Below are positions 6,774 to 14,622 of a DNA stretch of 15,271 nt, in pieces. Position numbers and translations under genes: made by a program. Numbering within the stretch: the first letter of the stretch is position 1; each line of letters starts with the position of its first letter. A model generated the notes under the pieces. It searched no databases. It saw only the letters and a program-made list of their open reading frames with translations, and was not told the DNA's origin. Location: contig CAMZMA010000101.1 in the NCBI GenBank assembly GCA_947311815.1, forward strand, positions 1-15,271, in the 5' to 3' direction. The DNA comes from an uncultured Flavobacteriaceae bacterium (GTDB lineage Bacteria; Bacteroidota; Bacteroidia; Flavobacteriales; Flavobacteriaceae).

Positions 6774-8696
6774 TTAGGAATTAAAATGTTCTATTTTTTC
6801 TTCTACCACTTCCCACGCTTCCATTAACGTATCTACTTTGGCTTTTTTAGCTTTGTAATGTTCAAAAAAGTTAGGTTGCGATGAAACTCCATCATAATCT
6901 TGCGCCAATTCTAAATCTATTTTTTCAATTTCTGTTTCTAAATCGGAAATTTCTGTTTCTATTCTACTCAGTTTATTCTTTAACTTTTTTAGTTCTTTTT
7001 CTTGCTCTCTAGACAATTGATACGACTCATTTTTAGACGTATTTTTCTCTTCTTTTATTACTGTTCTTTTTTCAGCTTCCCGTAAATTTTCAATTTTATG
7101 TTGTGCTAAGAAATAATCAATATCACCTAAATATTCTTTAATTACTTTGTCTTTAAATCCGTAAACTGTGGTTGTTAATCCTTGTAAAAAATCTCTATCA
7201 TGCGATACTACAATGAGCGTTCCGTTAAAATTTTTAAGCGCCATTTTTAGTACATTTTTTGATGCAATATCTAAGTGATTGGTAGGCTCATCCATAATTA
7301 ACACGTTAAATGGCTGCAATAACAACTTACACAATGCCAAACGGTTACGTTCGCCACCCGAAAGTACTTTTGCTTTTTTATCTACAGCATCACCTCCAAA
7401 TAAAAATGCACCTAACATATCTCTCACACGCATTCGGTTGGTGTCTGTAGCAGCATCTTCCATAATTTGTAGAACGGTTTTTTCTGGCGGTAAATGTTCT
7501 GATTGATTTTGAGCAAAGTACCCAATCTCTACATTATGCCCTAATTTTAAATGACCATCAAACGGAATTTCGCCCACCATCATTTTTGCCAAGGTAGATT
7601 TTCCTTGTCCGTTTTGACCTACAAATGCAATTTTACTATTGCGTTCTATCAGTAAATTTACGTTTTCTAAAACTTGATTATCTCCGTAGTTTTTTGACAG
7701 ATTTTCGGCCTCTACAATAATTTTACCAGGTTCTTTAGAAACGGTAAACTTTACATTCATCGTAGCATTATCGTCTTGATCTACTTCAATACGTTCTACT
7801 TTATTTAACTTTTTGATTAATGATTGTGCCATAGAAGCCTTATTTGCCTTGGCTCTAAACTTATCAATCAATTGCTGAGTTTGTTTAATTTCTTTTTCCT
7901 GATTTTTTTGAGCTTGTAATTGTTTCTCTTTGATTTCGCCACGTAATAATAAAAATTGCGAGTACGGTTTTTTATAATCATAAATCTGTCCGAGAGAAAT
8001 TTCGATAGTTCTATTGGTTACATTATCTAAAAACATTTTATCATGCGACACCAATACCACAGCGCCAGTATATCCTTTTAAAAAATTTTCTAACCAAATA
8101 ATCGACTCAATATCTAAGTGATTTGTAGGTTCATCGAGCAGTAAAATATCATTGTTTTGTAATAATAATTTTGCGAGTTCTATACGCATTCTCCATCCAC
8201 CAGAAAAGGTATCGGTTAGTTTATCAAAATCTTTACGCTGAAAGCCTAAACCTTGTAAAATTTTCTCGGTATCACCTTGGTAATTATAGCCGCCCAACAA
8301 TTCATATCGCTCTGTAAAATCGGTTAAATCAATAATTAACTGACTGTATTCTTCACTTTCATAATCAGTTCTTGTGGCTAATTGTTCGTTAATTTTATCG
8401 AGCTTAATTTCTATCGATTTAATTTCTTCAAACGCTTGGTATGCTTCTTCTAAAATAGTTCTTCCTTGAACAAAATCGATATCTTGTCGTAAAAAACCTA
8501 TCCGAATATCTTTATCAAACGCCATAGAACCGCCGCTACTTTCAATATCTTTAGACAATACTTTTAATAAAGTAGATTTTCCTGCTCCGTTTTTACCTAT
8601 CAACCCAATTCTATCTCCTTTATTTAATTTAAAAGTGATGCCAGAAAATAATTCAGATCCCATAAAAGAAACCGTTAAATTATGTACGTTTACCAT
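6774..8696 (-). CDS. ABC-F family ATPase (ribosome-associated type)
   Basis: 640 residues with two ATP-binding cassettes on one chain and no membrane segments, the ABC-F layout. Cassette 1 has Walker A GKNGAGKST (34-42), signature SGGWRMR (165-171) and Walker B LLLDEPTNHLD (185-195). A charged linker (about 245-320, with KANKASMAQSLIKKL) is the P-site tRNA interaction motif region. Cassette 2 has Walker A GQNGQGKST (360-368), signature LSGGERNRLAL (445-455) and Walker B LIMDEPTNHLD (466-476). The C-terminus (about 560-640) is a coiled coil, as in Uup-like members. ABC-F proteins bind the ribosome E site and relieve stalling or protect from antibiotics. This one resembles the Uup/YheS housekeeping class; a resistance role is not indicated. 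It is divergent from the DUF983 gene across 119 bp containing a palindrome. Confidence 0.93.
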   Translation of the reverse strand: MVNVHNLTVSFMGSELFSGITFKLNKGDRIGLIGKNGAGKSTLLKVLSKDIESSGGSMAFDKDIRIGFLRQDIDFVQGRTILEEAYQAFEEIKSIEIKLDKINEQLATRTDYESEEYSQLIIDLTDFTERYELLGGYNYQGDTEKILQGLGFQRKDFDKLTDTFSGGWRMRIELAKLLLQNNDILLLDEPTNHLDIESIIWLENFLKGYTGAVVLVSHDKMFLDNVTNRTIEISLGQIYDYKKPYSQFLLLRGEIKEKQLQAQKNQEKEIKQTQQLIDKFRAKANKASMAQSLIKKLNKVERIEVDQDDNATMNVKFTVSKEPGKIIVEAENLSKNYGDNQVLENVNLLIERNSKIAFVGQNGQGKSTLAKMMVGEIPFDGHLKLGHNVEIGYFAQNQSEHLPPEKTVLQIMEDAATDTNRMRVRDMLGAFLFGGDAVDKKAKVLSGGERNRLALCKLLLQPFNVLIMDEPTNHLDIASKNVLKMALKNFNGTLIVVSHDRDFLQGLTTTVYGFKDKVIKEYLGDIDYFLAQHKIENLREAEKRTVIKEEKNTSKNESYQLSREQEKELKKLKNKLSRIETEISDLETEIEKIDLELAQDYDGVSSQPNFFEHYKAKKAKVDTLMEAWEVVEEKIEHFNS

Positions 8697-8714
8697 AATT
8701 TTATATAATTAATG

Positions 8715-8737
8715 TACTTTTGTAACAACTGTTACAA
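8715..8737 (+). promoter_or_regulatory. Operator-like palindrome overlapping a -7 box in divergent promoter region
   Basis: TACTTTTG (8715-8722) on the plus strand fits TAnnTTTG and could serve the DUF983 gene, with a leader of about 85 bases. It overlaps a perfect 18-bp palindrome, TTGTAACA-AC-TGTTACAA (8720-8737). Two 8-base half-sites with a 2-base spacer are typical of TetR-like or other dimeric repressors. Because it lies between the divergent ABC-F and DUF983 starts, one regulator could control both. No regulator gene is adjacent, and I see no clear -7 box for ABC-F. Confidence 0.45.
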
Positions 8738-8815
8738 TAAGAATTTTATTTTTTATTGAAATTTGTGCGAATTTACAAAAATGTAACTCCAATTTAGTGA
8801 TTTAGAGAAAAAAGC

Positions 8816-9202
8816 ATGTTAAAAAAAGGAACTTTGCCGTATAGCGTTGTAAAAGGAAAATGCCCAAAATGTCATGAAGGCGATTTTTTTAAACACAAAT
8901 TCACTTTTCATCCGAGTAAAGTAACTCAATTGTACAAAAATTGCTCAAATTGTGGTTTAAAATACATGATTGAACCTTCTTTTTATTACGGTGCCATGTA
9001 TATAAATTACGGAATTACAGTGGGTTTATCAATTATTACTTTTTTAATTGCGAAACTGATTTTTAACGTCACTCTTTTACAAAGTTTTGGAATTATAATC
9101 GCTGTTTTATTTCTTTTAGCACCTATTAATTTGCGTTTGTCTAGAATTCTTTGGATAAATATGTTTGTTTCTTTTGAAGGAACACTTGACAAAAAAGAAT
9201 AA
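8816..9202 (+). CDS. DUF983 small membrane protein with two CxxC pairs
   Basis: 128 residues, DUF983 family, function unknown. The N-terminal cytosolic part has two Cys pairs, CPKC (16-19) and CSNC (43-46), which look like a zinc ribbon. Between and after them are the family hallmarks GDFF and MIEPSFYYGAMYINYG. Two membrane helices follow, at about 60-80 and 86-107. It is the only rightward gene among its Bacteroidetes neighbours. It converges with the FAD oxidoreductase, with just four bases between the two stop codons, so transcripts may overlap. The leftward ABC-F gene lies divergent upstream. ATG at 8816 is preceded by a purine-rich AGAGAAAAAAG rather than a clear Shine-Dalgarno, normal for Bacteroidetes. 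Confidence 0.88.
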   Translation: MLKKGTLPYSVVKGKCPKCHEGDFFKHKFTFHPSKVTQLYKNCSNCGLKYMIEPSFYYGAMYINYGITVGLSIITFLIAKLIFNVTLLQSFGIIIAVLFLLAPINLRLSRILWINMFVSFEGTLDKKE

Positions 9203-9206
9203 CATT

Positions 9207-10250
9207 TTAGCAATTAAAACGCTTAATATCAATCTCTTTATCTAATACTTCTCCTTTTTCTAAATGATTGAATAAATTTTTGGCTACCGTTGGCGCAATC
9301 ATAACACCGCGAGTTCCTAATCCGTTTAAAACAACTAATTGTTTGTGATTAGCATGCACACCAACCATAGGTCTTCGGTCTTTTACCGTGGGTCTAATAC
9401 CTGCTGTTTGATGGATTATTGTGTAAGGAACCGTAATTACTTTGGCTAATTTTTCTATCAATTCTTGTTTTCCTTCTTCAGATGGATGAGATGTTTTGTC
9501 TTTCCAATTAAAAGTTGCCCCTACTTTATATTGATGATTTCCTATTGGCAATACAAAAACGGTTGATTTTAACAAAAAATCAATTGCTAAATCTGGGGCG
9601 TAAATAGTTATTAATTCGCCTTTAGCTTCGTTTAACGGCAAGTGATTAAAAAACGGATTTTGTTTGATGCCAAATCCTTCAGAAAACACAATTCTCTTCG
9701 CTTCTATCTGTTGGTATATTATATTTTCTTCTTGAAATTTAATTTGAGAATGTTCAAATTGTTGAAAGATGATTTTTCCTGATTTTTCTAAATATTTCCT
9801 GTATGTAGTGATTAATCTATCTGTATAAACTCTTCCTGTTCCTGTGAGTTCTCCAAAGCCAAAATCGGCAATAATTCCTGCTTTTTTTTCATTAGAAATT
9901 GTAGCATTCATATACCGTTCCATATTAGGTTTGTCTAATGCAGCAAACCAATTATTTTGATCTTCGATGGATTTAAATACTTTTTTAATAGAAAACTCTT
10001 CAATGAATTTTTGTTGAAATTTATTTTCTAATTCTCTATAAAATGGTAGTGCTTTTTTAATTTGCTGATGTCCATTCCAAACAGGTGTAAATCGTTTTAA
10101 AACTACAGGATTATACACGCCACCTGCTACTAAAGAAGATGTTTGCGAATGGTCTTCAAAGACTACAAATGTTTTATTTTTAGCTAGTAATTCTTCGGCA
10201 AACGCTAATCCTGCTAATCCTAAACCTACAATTATATAATCTACTTTCAT
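9207..10250 (-). CDS. FAD-dependent oxidoreductase, D-amino acid oxidase (DAO) fold
   Basis: 347 residues. The N-terminal dinucleotide-binding motif is VGLGLAGLAFAEE (8-20, GxGxxG), with the acidic residue E32 at the end of the second strand that binds the adenine ribose. The C-terminal part has the DAO-family block AGIRPTVKDRRPMVG (283-297) and a glycine-rich LNGLGTRG (308-315) that closes over FAD. This supports a DAO/glycine-oxidase/MnmC-like amine oxidation fold; the substrate cannot be told from sequence. It is cytoplasmic. Its stop is four bases from the convergent DUF983 stop. A TATCTTTG (10263-10256) sits only five bases before the ATG, so transcription might start almost at the start codon. 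The gldN hairpin terminator lies directly upstream. Confidence 0.85.
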   Translation of the reverse strand: MKVDYIIVGLGLAGLAFAEELLAKNKTFVVFEDHSQTSSLVAGGVYNPVVLKRFTPVWNGHQQIKKALPFYRELENKFQQKFIEEFSIKKVFKSIEDQNNWFAALDKPNMERYMNATISNEKKAGIIADFGFGELTGTGRVYTDRLITTYRKYLEKSGKIIFQQFEHSQIKFQEENIIYQQIEAKRIVFSEGFGIKQNPFFNHLPLNEAKGELITIYAPDLAIDFLLKSTVFVLPIGNHQYKVGATFNWKDKTSHPSEEGKQELIEKLAKVITVPYTIIHQTAGIRPTVKDRRPMVGVHANHKQLVVLNGLGTRGVMIAPTVAKNLFNHLEKGEVLDKEIDIKRFNC

Positions 10251-10272
10251 AGTATCAAAGATAATTGATTTG

Positions 10273-10311
10273 CATAAAAAAAGCGTTCCGAATTGGAACG
10301 CTTTTTTTATG
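10273..10311. terminator. Strong hairpin terminator after gldN
   Basis: Perfect 17-bp inverted repeat (10273-10289 with 10295-10311) around the 5-base loop GAATT. The GC-rich centre GCGTTCC/GGAACGC is flanked by A7 and T7, so it works as an intrinsic terminator on either strand. It lies 15 bases past the gldN stop and 22 bases before the FAD oxidoreductase start, so it should close the gld operon. Confidence 0.9.
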
Positions 10312-10325
10312 TATTTAAGATGGAA

Positions 10326-11186
10326 TTAATAATTCCACATATCTATTTCTCTATTACGGATTCCTTCTTTGATTTTATCAGCTTCTAACAGTTGAAATAA
10401 AGAGTTTCCTCTCACATAATCTTTTATAGATCTATTGCCATAAATATTTTCTTCTTGAAGAATTGTAGCGCTAAATCTCCTAGCATTTAATAAATGATCA
10501 TAAGAAATTGGCTGAGATGCATTTTTAGGATTAAATACTTTCGCTTCGTGTAACAAATCTCTAATAGACGGATAAAAGACCCAAAATAATTCATATTTTT
10601 CTTCATCTTCAATACCTTCGGCAACTGCCTGAATATCTGGTCCCATAGGAGCAATCGCTAACATACGATACTTTAATTCTCCTTGTCGTTTATCAAAATA
10701 CCACATTCCTTTTATGGTATATCCTTCTACTAATTGCGAGTTTACTTCGTACTTATCAAACTCTCCTTCAACATCTGCCACAGGTTTTTTATAAAGTAAC
10801 TTTGTTTCTAATTCTTCTACCGTCATTTTTTCAGTAAAAAAAGAATCTGAATACACATTTTTAATTTTACCTGACCTAATTCCTTTTAACAATGTATCAA
10901 ATAAAGAACGTCTATCAGTAGAAATACCTGTAGTATCAATAGGAAAGTAATAGGGTAAATTAATTTTTTGATTTAAATCGATGTATTCCCATACTACTTT
11001 AGACCATAAAATATCTCTATCCTCTACATACCCATAAGCAAGAGGTTCGTCATTATCTGCAGCCAACTGTTCTTTGCTTTTTTTACCTATCTCATTTACA
11101 GATTTAGCATTTAATAAATTTGCCTGCGCATTTATATAACCTACGGTTAATAATGCTATAACGAATATATAAAACTTCTTATTCAT
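10326..11186 (-). CDS. gldN: Gliding motility / type IX secretion protein GldN
   Basis: 286 residues with a signal peptide (about 1-20, ending INAQ). GldN (PorN in Porphyromonas) is a periplasmic component that, with the lipoprotein GldK, forms the ring under the outer membrane onto which the GldLM motor acts. Family features seen are DILWSKVVWEYIDLNQKINLP, the YFP-DTT segment, RSLFDTLLKGI, and AIAPMG followed by ELFWVFYPSIRDLLHEA and LLNARRFSA. The NRSIKDYVRG region is near the end. Length is close to the roughly 300 residues of known members. It is the last gene of the gldL-M-N run, 16 bases after gldM, and is followed by a strong hairpin terminator. Confidence 0.95.
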   Translation of the reverse strand: MNKKFYIFVIALLTVGYINAQANLLNAKSVNEIGKKSKEQLAADNDEPLAYGYVEDRDILWSKVVWEYIDLNQKINLPYYFPIDTTGISTDRRSLFDTLLKGIRSGKIKNVYSDSFFTEKMTVEELETKLLYKKPVADVEGEFDKYEVNSQLVEGYTIKGMWYFDKRQGELKYRMLAIAPMGPDIQAVAEGIEDEEKYELFWVFYPSIRDLLHEAKVFNPKNASQPISYDHLLNARRFSATILQEENIYGNRSIKDYVRGNSLFQLLEADKIKEGIRNREIDMWNY

Positions 11187-11202
11187 ACTACTATAATTTC
11201 TA

Positions 11203-12744
11203 CTAATTAGATATTTCTATACTTATTGGTAATACTTTTCTAAGTTTATACGATGAATTACCAATAATAGAAGCGTTTACGGCATATATTGTAATAATAT
11301 CTCCTCTTCTTGCTTTGGCAATTACTCTTTTTGCTTGTGCACTTAACTTAGAACCTGTAACCGATATTGTTAATTGTCCTGGTACTTTTATTTTAAAGCT
11401 ATTTACTTTTAATTTTAAATCAAAAACAAAATCTGGCAAACCAGCACCTACAGTTATTCTTCCTACGCTTGCTTTTGGCATTCTCGTCTCTCCGTATTGA
11501 CCACGTACTGTTGCCATTGCTGCTGGTATCTCTTTAATTCTAAATACTTTTTTAGAAGTTATTGTTTTACCACTACTTAATTTACCTGTTACATTAATAC
11601 TTACCGAAGTACCTTTTCCTGGTCTTAAACTGTATTTCCCTTTCCCTGTTTTTTTAAAGTTTCCTGCTGCAGATACTTTAATATCTTTATCGCCTACACC
11701 TGGTAAAGAAACCGATATTGGGTTGCTTAAACCTCTATATACCACATTCATTTTATCAGCAGAAATTACAGCTTCATTAGGTTGAGAAATTACTGAATAA
11801 GAACTTTTAAAGTCAACATCTACAGGTTTCCCATTTTGAGTAAAGGTAATTTTTCCTTTAATATCATGATTTCCAACATTACCTGCTGGCATATCAATAA
11901 TTACTTGTCCTGCAACAATGTTTTTATAATTTTGACCATTTAAGGTAACTTTATCTGGTACCATTGTAGCATCATAACGCCCTAAAACTATTTTTCCTGT
12001 TACTTTCTCTCCAGCAAAATACGCGTTCTTATCTAACGCAACAATACCTTTATAATTGCTCAACGATAGAGATTCTTCTAATTTACCCCCTAATAAAGAC
12101 GTTACAATATCACTTTCTGTATTTTTAATATCAGATTCAATTTTTGTAATATTTGCCAAAGATGCAATTAAAGGAAACCCTTCGTAACGGTATTCTAGCC
12201 AAGGGATTTGTTTCCCTTCACTATCAGTAACATCATCTGTATTAAATCTTCTTTCTATAGAAGCTTTTAAATCACTTGAAATACTATTGCCTAATGCAGC
12301 TAAAAGATTGGTTCTATGTGCATTCATTTTATCTAAAAAGGCTTGCCCTTCTGCTGTAAATTTATCTCCTTTAAAGAAATAATGGTCTAAAAACTCTGTT
12401 TTATCCATAGATTGATATGCTTTTTTATCTTCTACATCTGCCGTCATTTTTGACTTCAGATCTTCTAAATATGCATAAAAATTTGCTGAATATTCTTTTA
12501 CTTTTAACGCTTGTTCATTTAATTTACCAAATTTTGCCGCTTGCTCAGATGCTTTGGTTGCTGAATTCTCATACGCTTTGTTATTTTTTTCGGTTGTAGA
12601 AATGTTATTTTCTATCAAGCCTTCTTTCATGTAACCAAATGCTGACAAAACTTCTTTTGTCATATTCATTGCTAACATTGCAATGAATACCAAATACATT
12701 AGGTTAATCATTTTTTGCCTTGGTGATTGTTGTCCGCCTGCCAT
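11203..12744 (-). CDS. gldM: Gliding motility / type IX secretion motor protein GldM
   Basis: 513 residues, the normal size. The cytosolic start GGQQSPRQKMINLMYLVF is diagnostic, leading into a single membrane helix at about 13-30. The rest is the long periplasmic arm (D1-D4 domains), helical at first (about 35-220) and then beta-rich. GldM is the rotor of the T9SS/gliding motor: a dimer of GldM threads a GldL pentamer, and proton flow turns it, with its tip touching the GldK-GldN ring. The gene starts 36 bases after gldL and ends 16 bases before gldN, consistent with one operon. It ends at TAG within a CTAATTAG palindrome at 11203-11210. Confidence 0.97.
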   Translation of the reverse strand: MAGGQQSPRQKMINLMYLVFIAMLAMNMTKEVLSAFGYMKEGLIENNISTTEKNNKAYENSATKASEQAAKFGKLNEQALKVKEYSANFYAYLEDLKSKMTADVEDKKAYQSMDKTEFLDHYFFKGDKFTAEGQAFLDKMNAHRTNLLAALGNSISSDLKASIERRFNTDDVTDSEGKQIPWLEYRYEGFPLIASLANITKIESDIKNTESDIVTSLLGGKLEESLSLSNYKGIVALDKNAYFAGEKVTGKIVLGRYDATMVPDKVTLNGQNYKNIVAGQVIIDMPAGNVGNHDIKGKITFTQNGKPVDVDFKSSYSVISQPNEAVISADKMNVVYRGLSNPISVSLPGVGDKDIKVSAAGNFKKTGKGKYSLRPGKGTSVSINVTGKLSSGKTITSKKVFRIKEIPAAMATVRGQYGETRMPKASVGRITVGAGLPDFVFDLKLKVNSFKIKVPGQLTISVTGSKLSAQAKRVIAKARRGDIITIYAVNASIIGNSSYKLRKVLPISIEISN

Positions 12745-12746
12745 AT

Positions 12747-12790
12747 CTAATTAGTTTTTTAAATTATAAGTTAGTACTAATTAGTTTTTT
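12747..12790. repeat. 14-bp direct repeat around the gldL stop codon
   Basis: CTAATTAGTTTTTT occurs at 12747-12760 and again at 12777-12790. The right copy contains the last codons and stop of gldL; the left copy lies in the 36-bp gldL-gldM gap. It looks like a small tandem duplication of the gene end, with no evident function. Confidence 0.7.
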
Positions 12791-13410
12791 GACATTGCAG
12801 ATAACATTCCGCCGTACACTCCATTTAATGAAGATAAGTTAGACGCTAAAGATTCCATTTGCTCTTTTAGTTTTTCTGTATTTTCTACAACAGCAGAATT
12901 TAATTCAGCTTGTTTACCAGCACTTTCTACTTGTGACTGATACAATCCGTTTAAAGATTCCATTTGAGTAGCTGCTAAAGCAACTTGCTCGTTATATTTA
13001 TTGGTTGCAGAAATAGATCCAGATACTGCTGATAAACCTTGTGCTGCACCTGAAAAATCTTTGATACTATTTCCTAAACTTTCCATTAAACTAGAATCAA
13101 TATTAGCTTCTTGTAATAAATTATCTAATTTTTGAGCCAACATTCCGTCTGCTCCTATTCTTGCTTCGCCATCATCCATTCCTAATTCTGGATATACTTT
13201 TGTCCAGTCTAATTCATCATCAACAGGTTCAAAAGCAGATATTGCAAATACTGCGGCTTCTACTATTAAACCTATAGATAACATAAGACCACCTGTAATT
13301 GGACCAATAGAGAAGTGTTGAATTTTAAATAATGCTCCAATAATTACTACTGCGGCTCCTAAACCGTAAACCATATTCATCATTTTTTTTGAAGCTTTTG
13401 ACTGTGCCAT
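12781..13410 (-). CDS. gldL: Gliding motility / type IX secretion motor protein GldL
   Basis: 209 residues from the ATG at 13410, close to the about 215 of Flavobacterium johnsoniae GldL. Start MAQSKASKKMMNMVYGLGAA is typical. Two membrane helices (about 14-30 and 38-60) carry the charged residues used for proton transfer: K29 in the first and E51 in the second (GLIVEAAVFA), with E61 at the end. These match the functionally important K27/E49/E59 of F. johnsoniae with a shift of two. The cytosolic C-terminus (about 80-209) is helical and rich in Ser, Ala and Glu. GldL forms the pentameric stator around GldM. The frame remains open upstream to 13662, but that part is alphaproteobacterial DNA past the chimeric join, not protein. 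gldK, expected just upstream, is missing for the same reason. Confidence 0.96.
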   Translation of the reverse strand: MAQSKASKKMMNMVYGLGAAVVIIGALFKIQHFSIGPITGGLMLSIGLIVEAAVFAISAFEPVDDELDWTKVYPELGMDDGEARIGADGMLAQKLDNLLQEANIDSSLMESLGNSIKDFSGAAQGLSAVSGSISATNKYNEQVALAATQMESLNGLYQSQVESAGKQAELNSAVVENTEKLKEQMESLASNLSSLNGVYGGMLSAMSKN

Positions 13411-13430
13411 AATTTTAATTTTTAAAGACC
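13411..13430. other. Chimeric junction between Bacteroidetes and Alphaproteobacteria DNA
   Basis: Within this interval the composition changes from AT-rich (AATTTTAATTTTTAAAG to the left) to GC-rich (ACCAGTTCCGCCGCCGG just to the right). The left side is the untranslated leader of gldL. The right side is the middle of a Rhodobacteraceae-type sulfotransferase gene. No inverted repeat, target duplication or integrase signature is visible at the join. Confidence 0.85.
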
Positions 13431-13987
13431 ACCAGTTCCGCCGCCGGAAACACCGCCGCCACATCGCGGATAACATCCTGCCAGCGGCGCGACTGGGTGA
13501 CCAGCCGGTCCAACAGCGCGTCATCCGGCGCCTTCCAGCCCCGTTGTACCATAAACGCCAGCACCGAAGCCCAGTATTTGTCGTAAGAGCGGATCGAGAT
13601 TGCCACCCGTTTGCAGTGAAACCCGAAACCGGAGGCGAACCGGTCCAGCCGCGCCTGCGCATCCCCGTAGAGCCGCGCCGTTGACAGGTTGTCCCACATG
13701 GTGCCGATCATATTTTCCTCGCTCACCACAAGCGAAGCCAATCCGACCTGCGCCAGCCGGTCCAGTTCCATCCGTATCAACCCGTTCGCGCGATCGCCGC
13801 GCCGCTGCACATCGCGGTTCACCTTGTCCGGCCGTTTCACCAGCCCCGAAAACAGGCCCGACCGCGTGCGGTTCGGTCCCCAGAATTCGGTGCCGATTTC
13901 GTTCAGATGGTCCCGGTTATCCTCAAGATAGGTCTGGAACGTGGTGGTGCCGGTGCGATGGGCACCGATATGCAGGATAACATCCAT
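13415..13987 (-). CDS. Sulfotransferase-family protein, truncated by the junction
   Basis: From ATG at 13987 the frame encodes 190 residues before a TAA at 13415 that lies in the foreign Bacteroidetes DNA; genuine sequence probably ends near 13425. The N-terminus MDVILHIGAHRTGTTTFQTYL is the PAPS 5'-phosphosulfate-binding loop of sulfotransferases (HRTGTTTFQ). A later RVAISIRSYDKYWASVL (about 134-150) is consistent with the 3'-phosphate loop. Sulfotransferases move a sulfuryl group from PAPS to carbohydrate or other acceptors. Family members of this type are common in Rhodobacteraceae. The C-terminal part is missing, so the protein as assembled is not complete. High GC, unlike everything to its left. 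It is divergent from the DUF4174 gene across 157 bp. Confidence 0.8.
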   Translation of the reverse strand: MDVILHIGAHRTGTTTFQTYLEDNRDHLNEIGTEFWGPNRTRSGLFSGLVKRPDKVNRDVQRRGDRANGLIRMELDRLAQVGLASLVVSEENMIGTMWDNLSTARLYGDAQARLDRFASGFGFHCKRVAISIRSYDKYWASVLAFMVQRGWKAPDDALLDRLVTQSRRWQDVIRDVAAVFPAAELVVFKN

Positions 13988-14134
13988 AAGCCGCGAAACT
14001 CCGCCAATAAAGTGCAGTCTGTTTCCCGACCATAGGACCAAAGGCATGATTATTGCCTTAACAGCCCCGATTTTGGCCTTTTGCGCGCTTTGCCCCTTCG
14101 CATTCGGCCCCGCCCCCCCTATATCGGATAGGAC

Positions 14135-14140
14135 AGGAGG
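14135..14140 (+). promoter_or_regulatory. Strong Shine-Dalgarno for DUF4174 gene
   Basis: AGGAGG four bases before the ATG at 14145. It fixes this start over upstream in-frame codons, and is a proteobacterial-style site not seen on the genes left of 13,425. Confidence 0.8.
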
Positions 14141-14144
14141 GTCC

Positions 14145-14597
14145 ATGAAACAGTTTTTTGCCTTTGTTATTATGGCACTATTTCCATTTACCGGTTTCGC
14201 GCAAACAGCCACCGAAGACCCCGAACCGTTGATTATCGCGGCAACGGACGAGGTAACGCTGGAGGATTTCATGTGGGTTGCCCGCCCGCTGATCATCTTT
14301 GCCGATTCCCCGAAAGACCCGCGTTTCAAACAGCAGATGGCCTTTATCGAGGAACGGCTGGACGATCTGCGCCTCCGCGATGTGGTGGTGATCACCGATA
14401 CCGATCCGGCGGGCAAAAGCCCGATCCGGCAGCGGTTGCGTCCACGCGGGTTCGGGCTGGTTCTGGTGGCCAAGGACGGCACGATCCTGCTGCGTAAACC
14501 CAAGCCCTGGACGGTGCGCGAAATCAGCCGGTCGATCGACAAACTGCCCGCCCGACAGGAAGAGGTCCGCGAGCGGCGCGATACAGGGGCACAGTAA
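14145..14597 (+). CDS. DUF4174 secreted protein
   Basis: 150 residues with a signal peptide (about 1-19, ending GFAQ). The DUF4174 domain covers about 39-135: LEDFMWVARPLIIFADSPKDP at its start, DVVVITDTDP in the middle, and LVLVAKDGTILLRKPKPW then an IDKLP ending. The alternating strand pattern recalls a thioredoxin-like fold, but there is no cysteine, so redox activity is unlikely. DUF4174 proteins are common in Rhodobacteraceae; function is unknown. The start was chosen for the strong AGGAGG and the signal peptide; an in-frame upstream extension to 13941 lacks both and overlaps the divergent sulfotransferase. It converges with the next gene, 25 bases apart. Confidence 0.85.
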   Translation: MKQFFAFVIMALFPFTGFAQTATEDPEPLIIAATDEVTLEDFMWVARPLIIFADSPKDPRFKQQMAFIEERLDDLRLRDVVVITDTDPAGKSPIRQRLRPRGFGLVLVAKDGTILLRKPKPWTVREISRSIDKLPARQEEVRERRDTGAQ

Positions 14598-14622
14598 GCC
14601 GTTTGTTTTGCGGTGCCACAAC

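Noticed and set aside
13411..13662. 84-codon N-terminal extension of gldL
   Set aside because: It lies in alphaproteobacterial DNA antisense or out of frame to the sulfotransferase; GldL family proteins start at MAQSK (13410).
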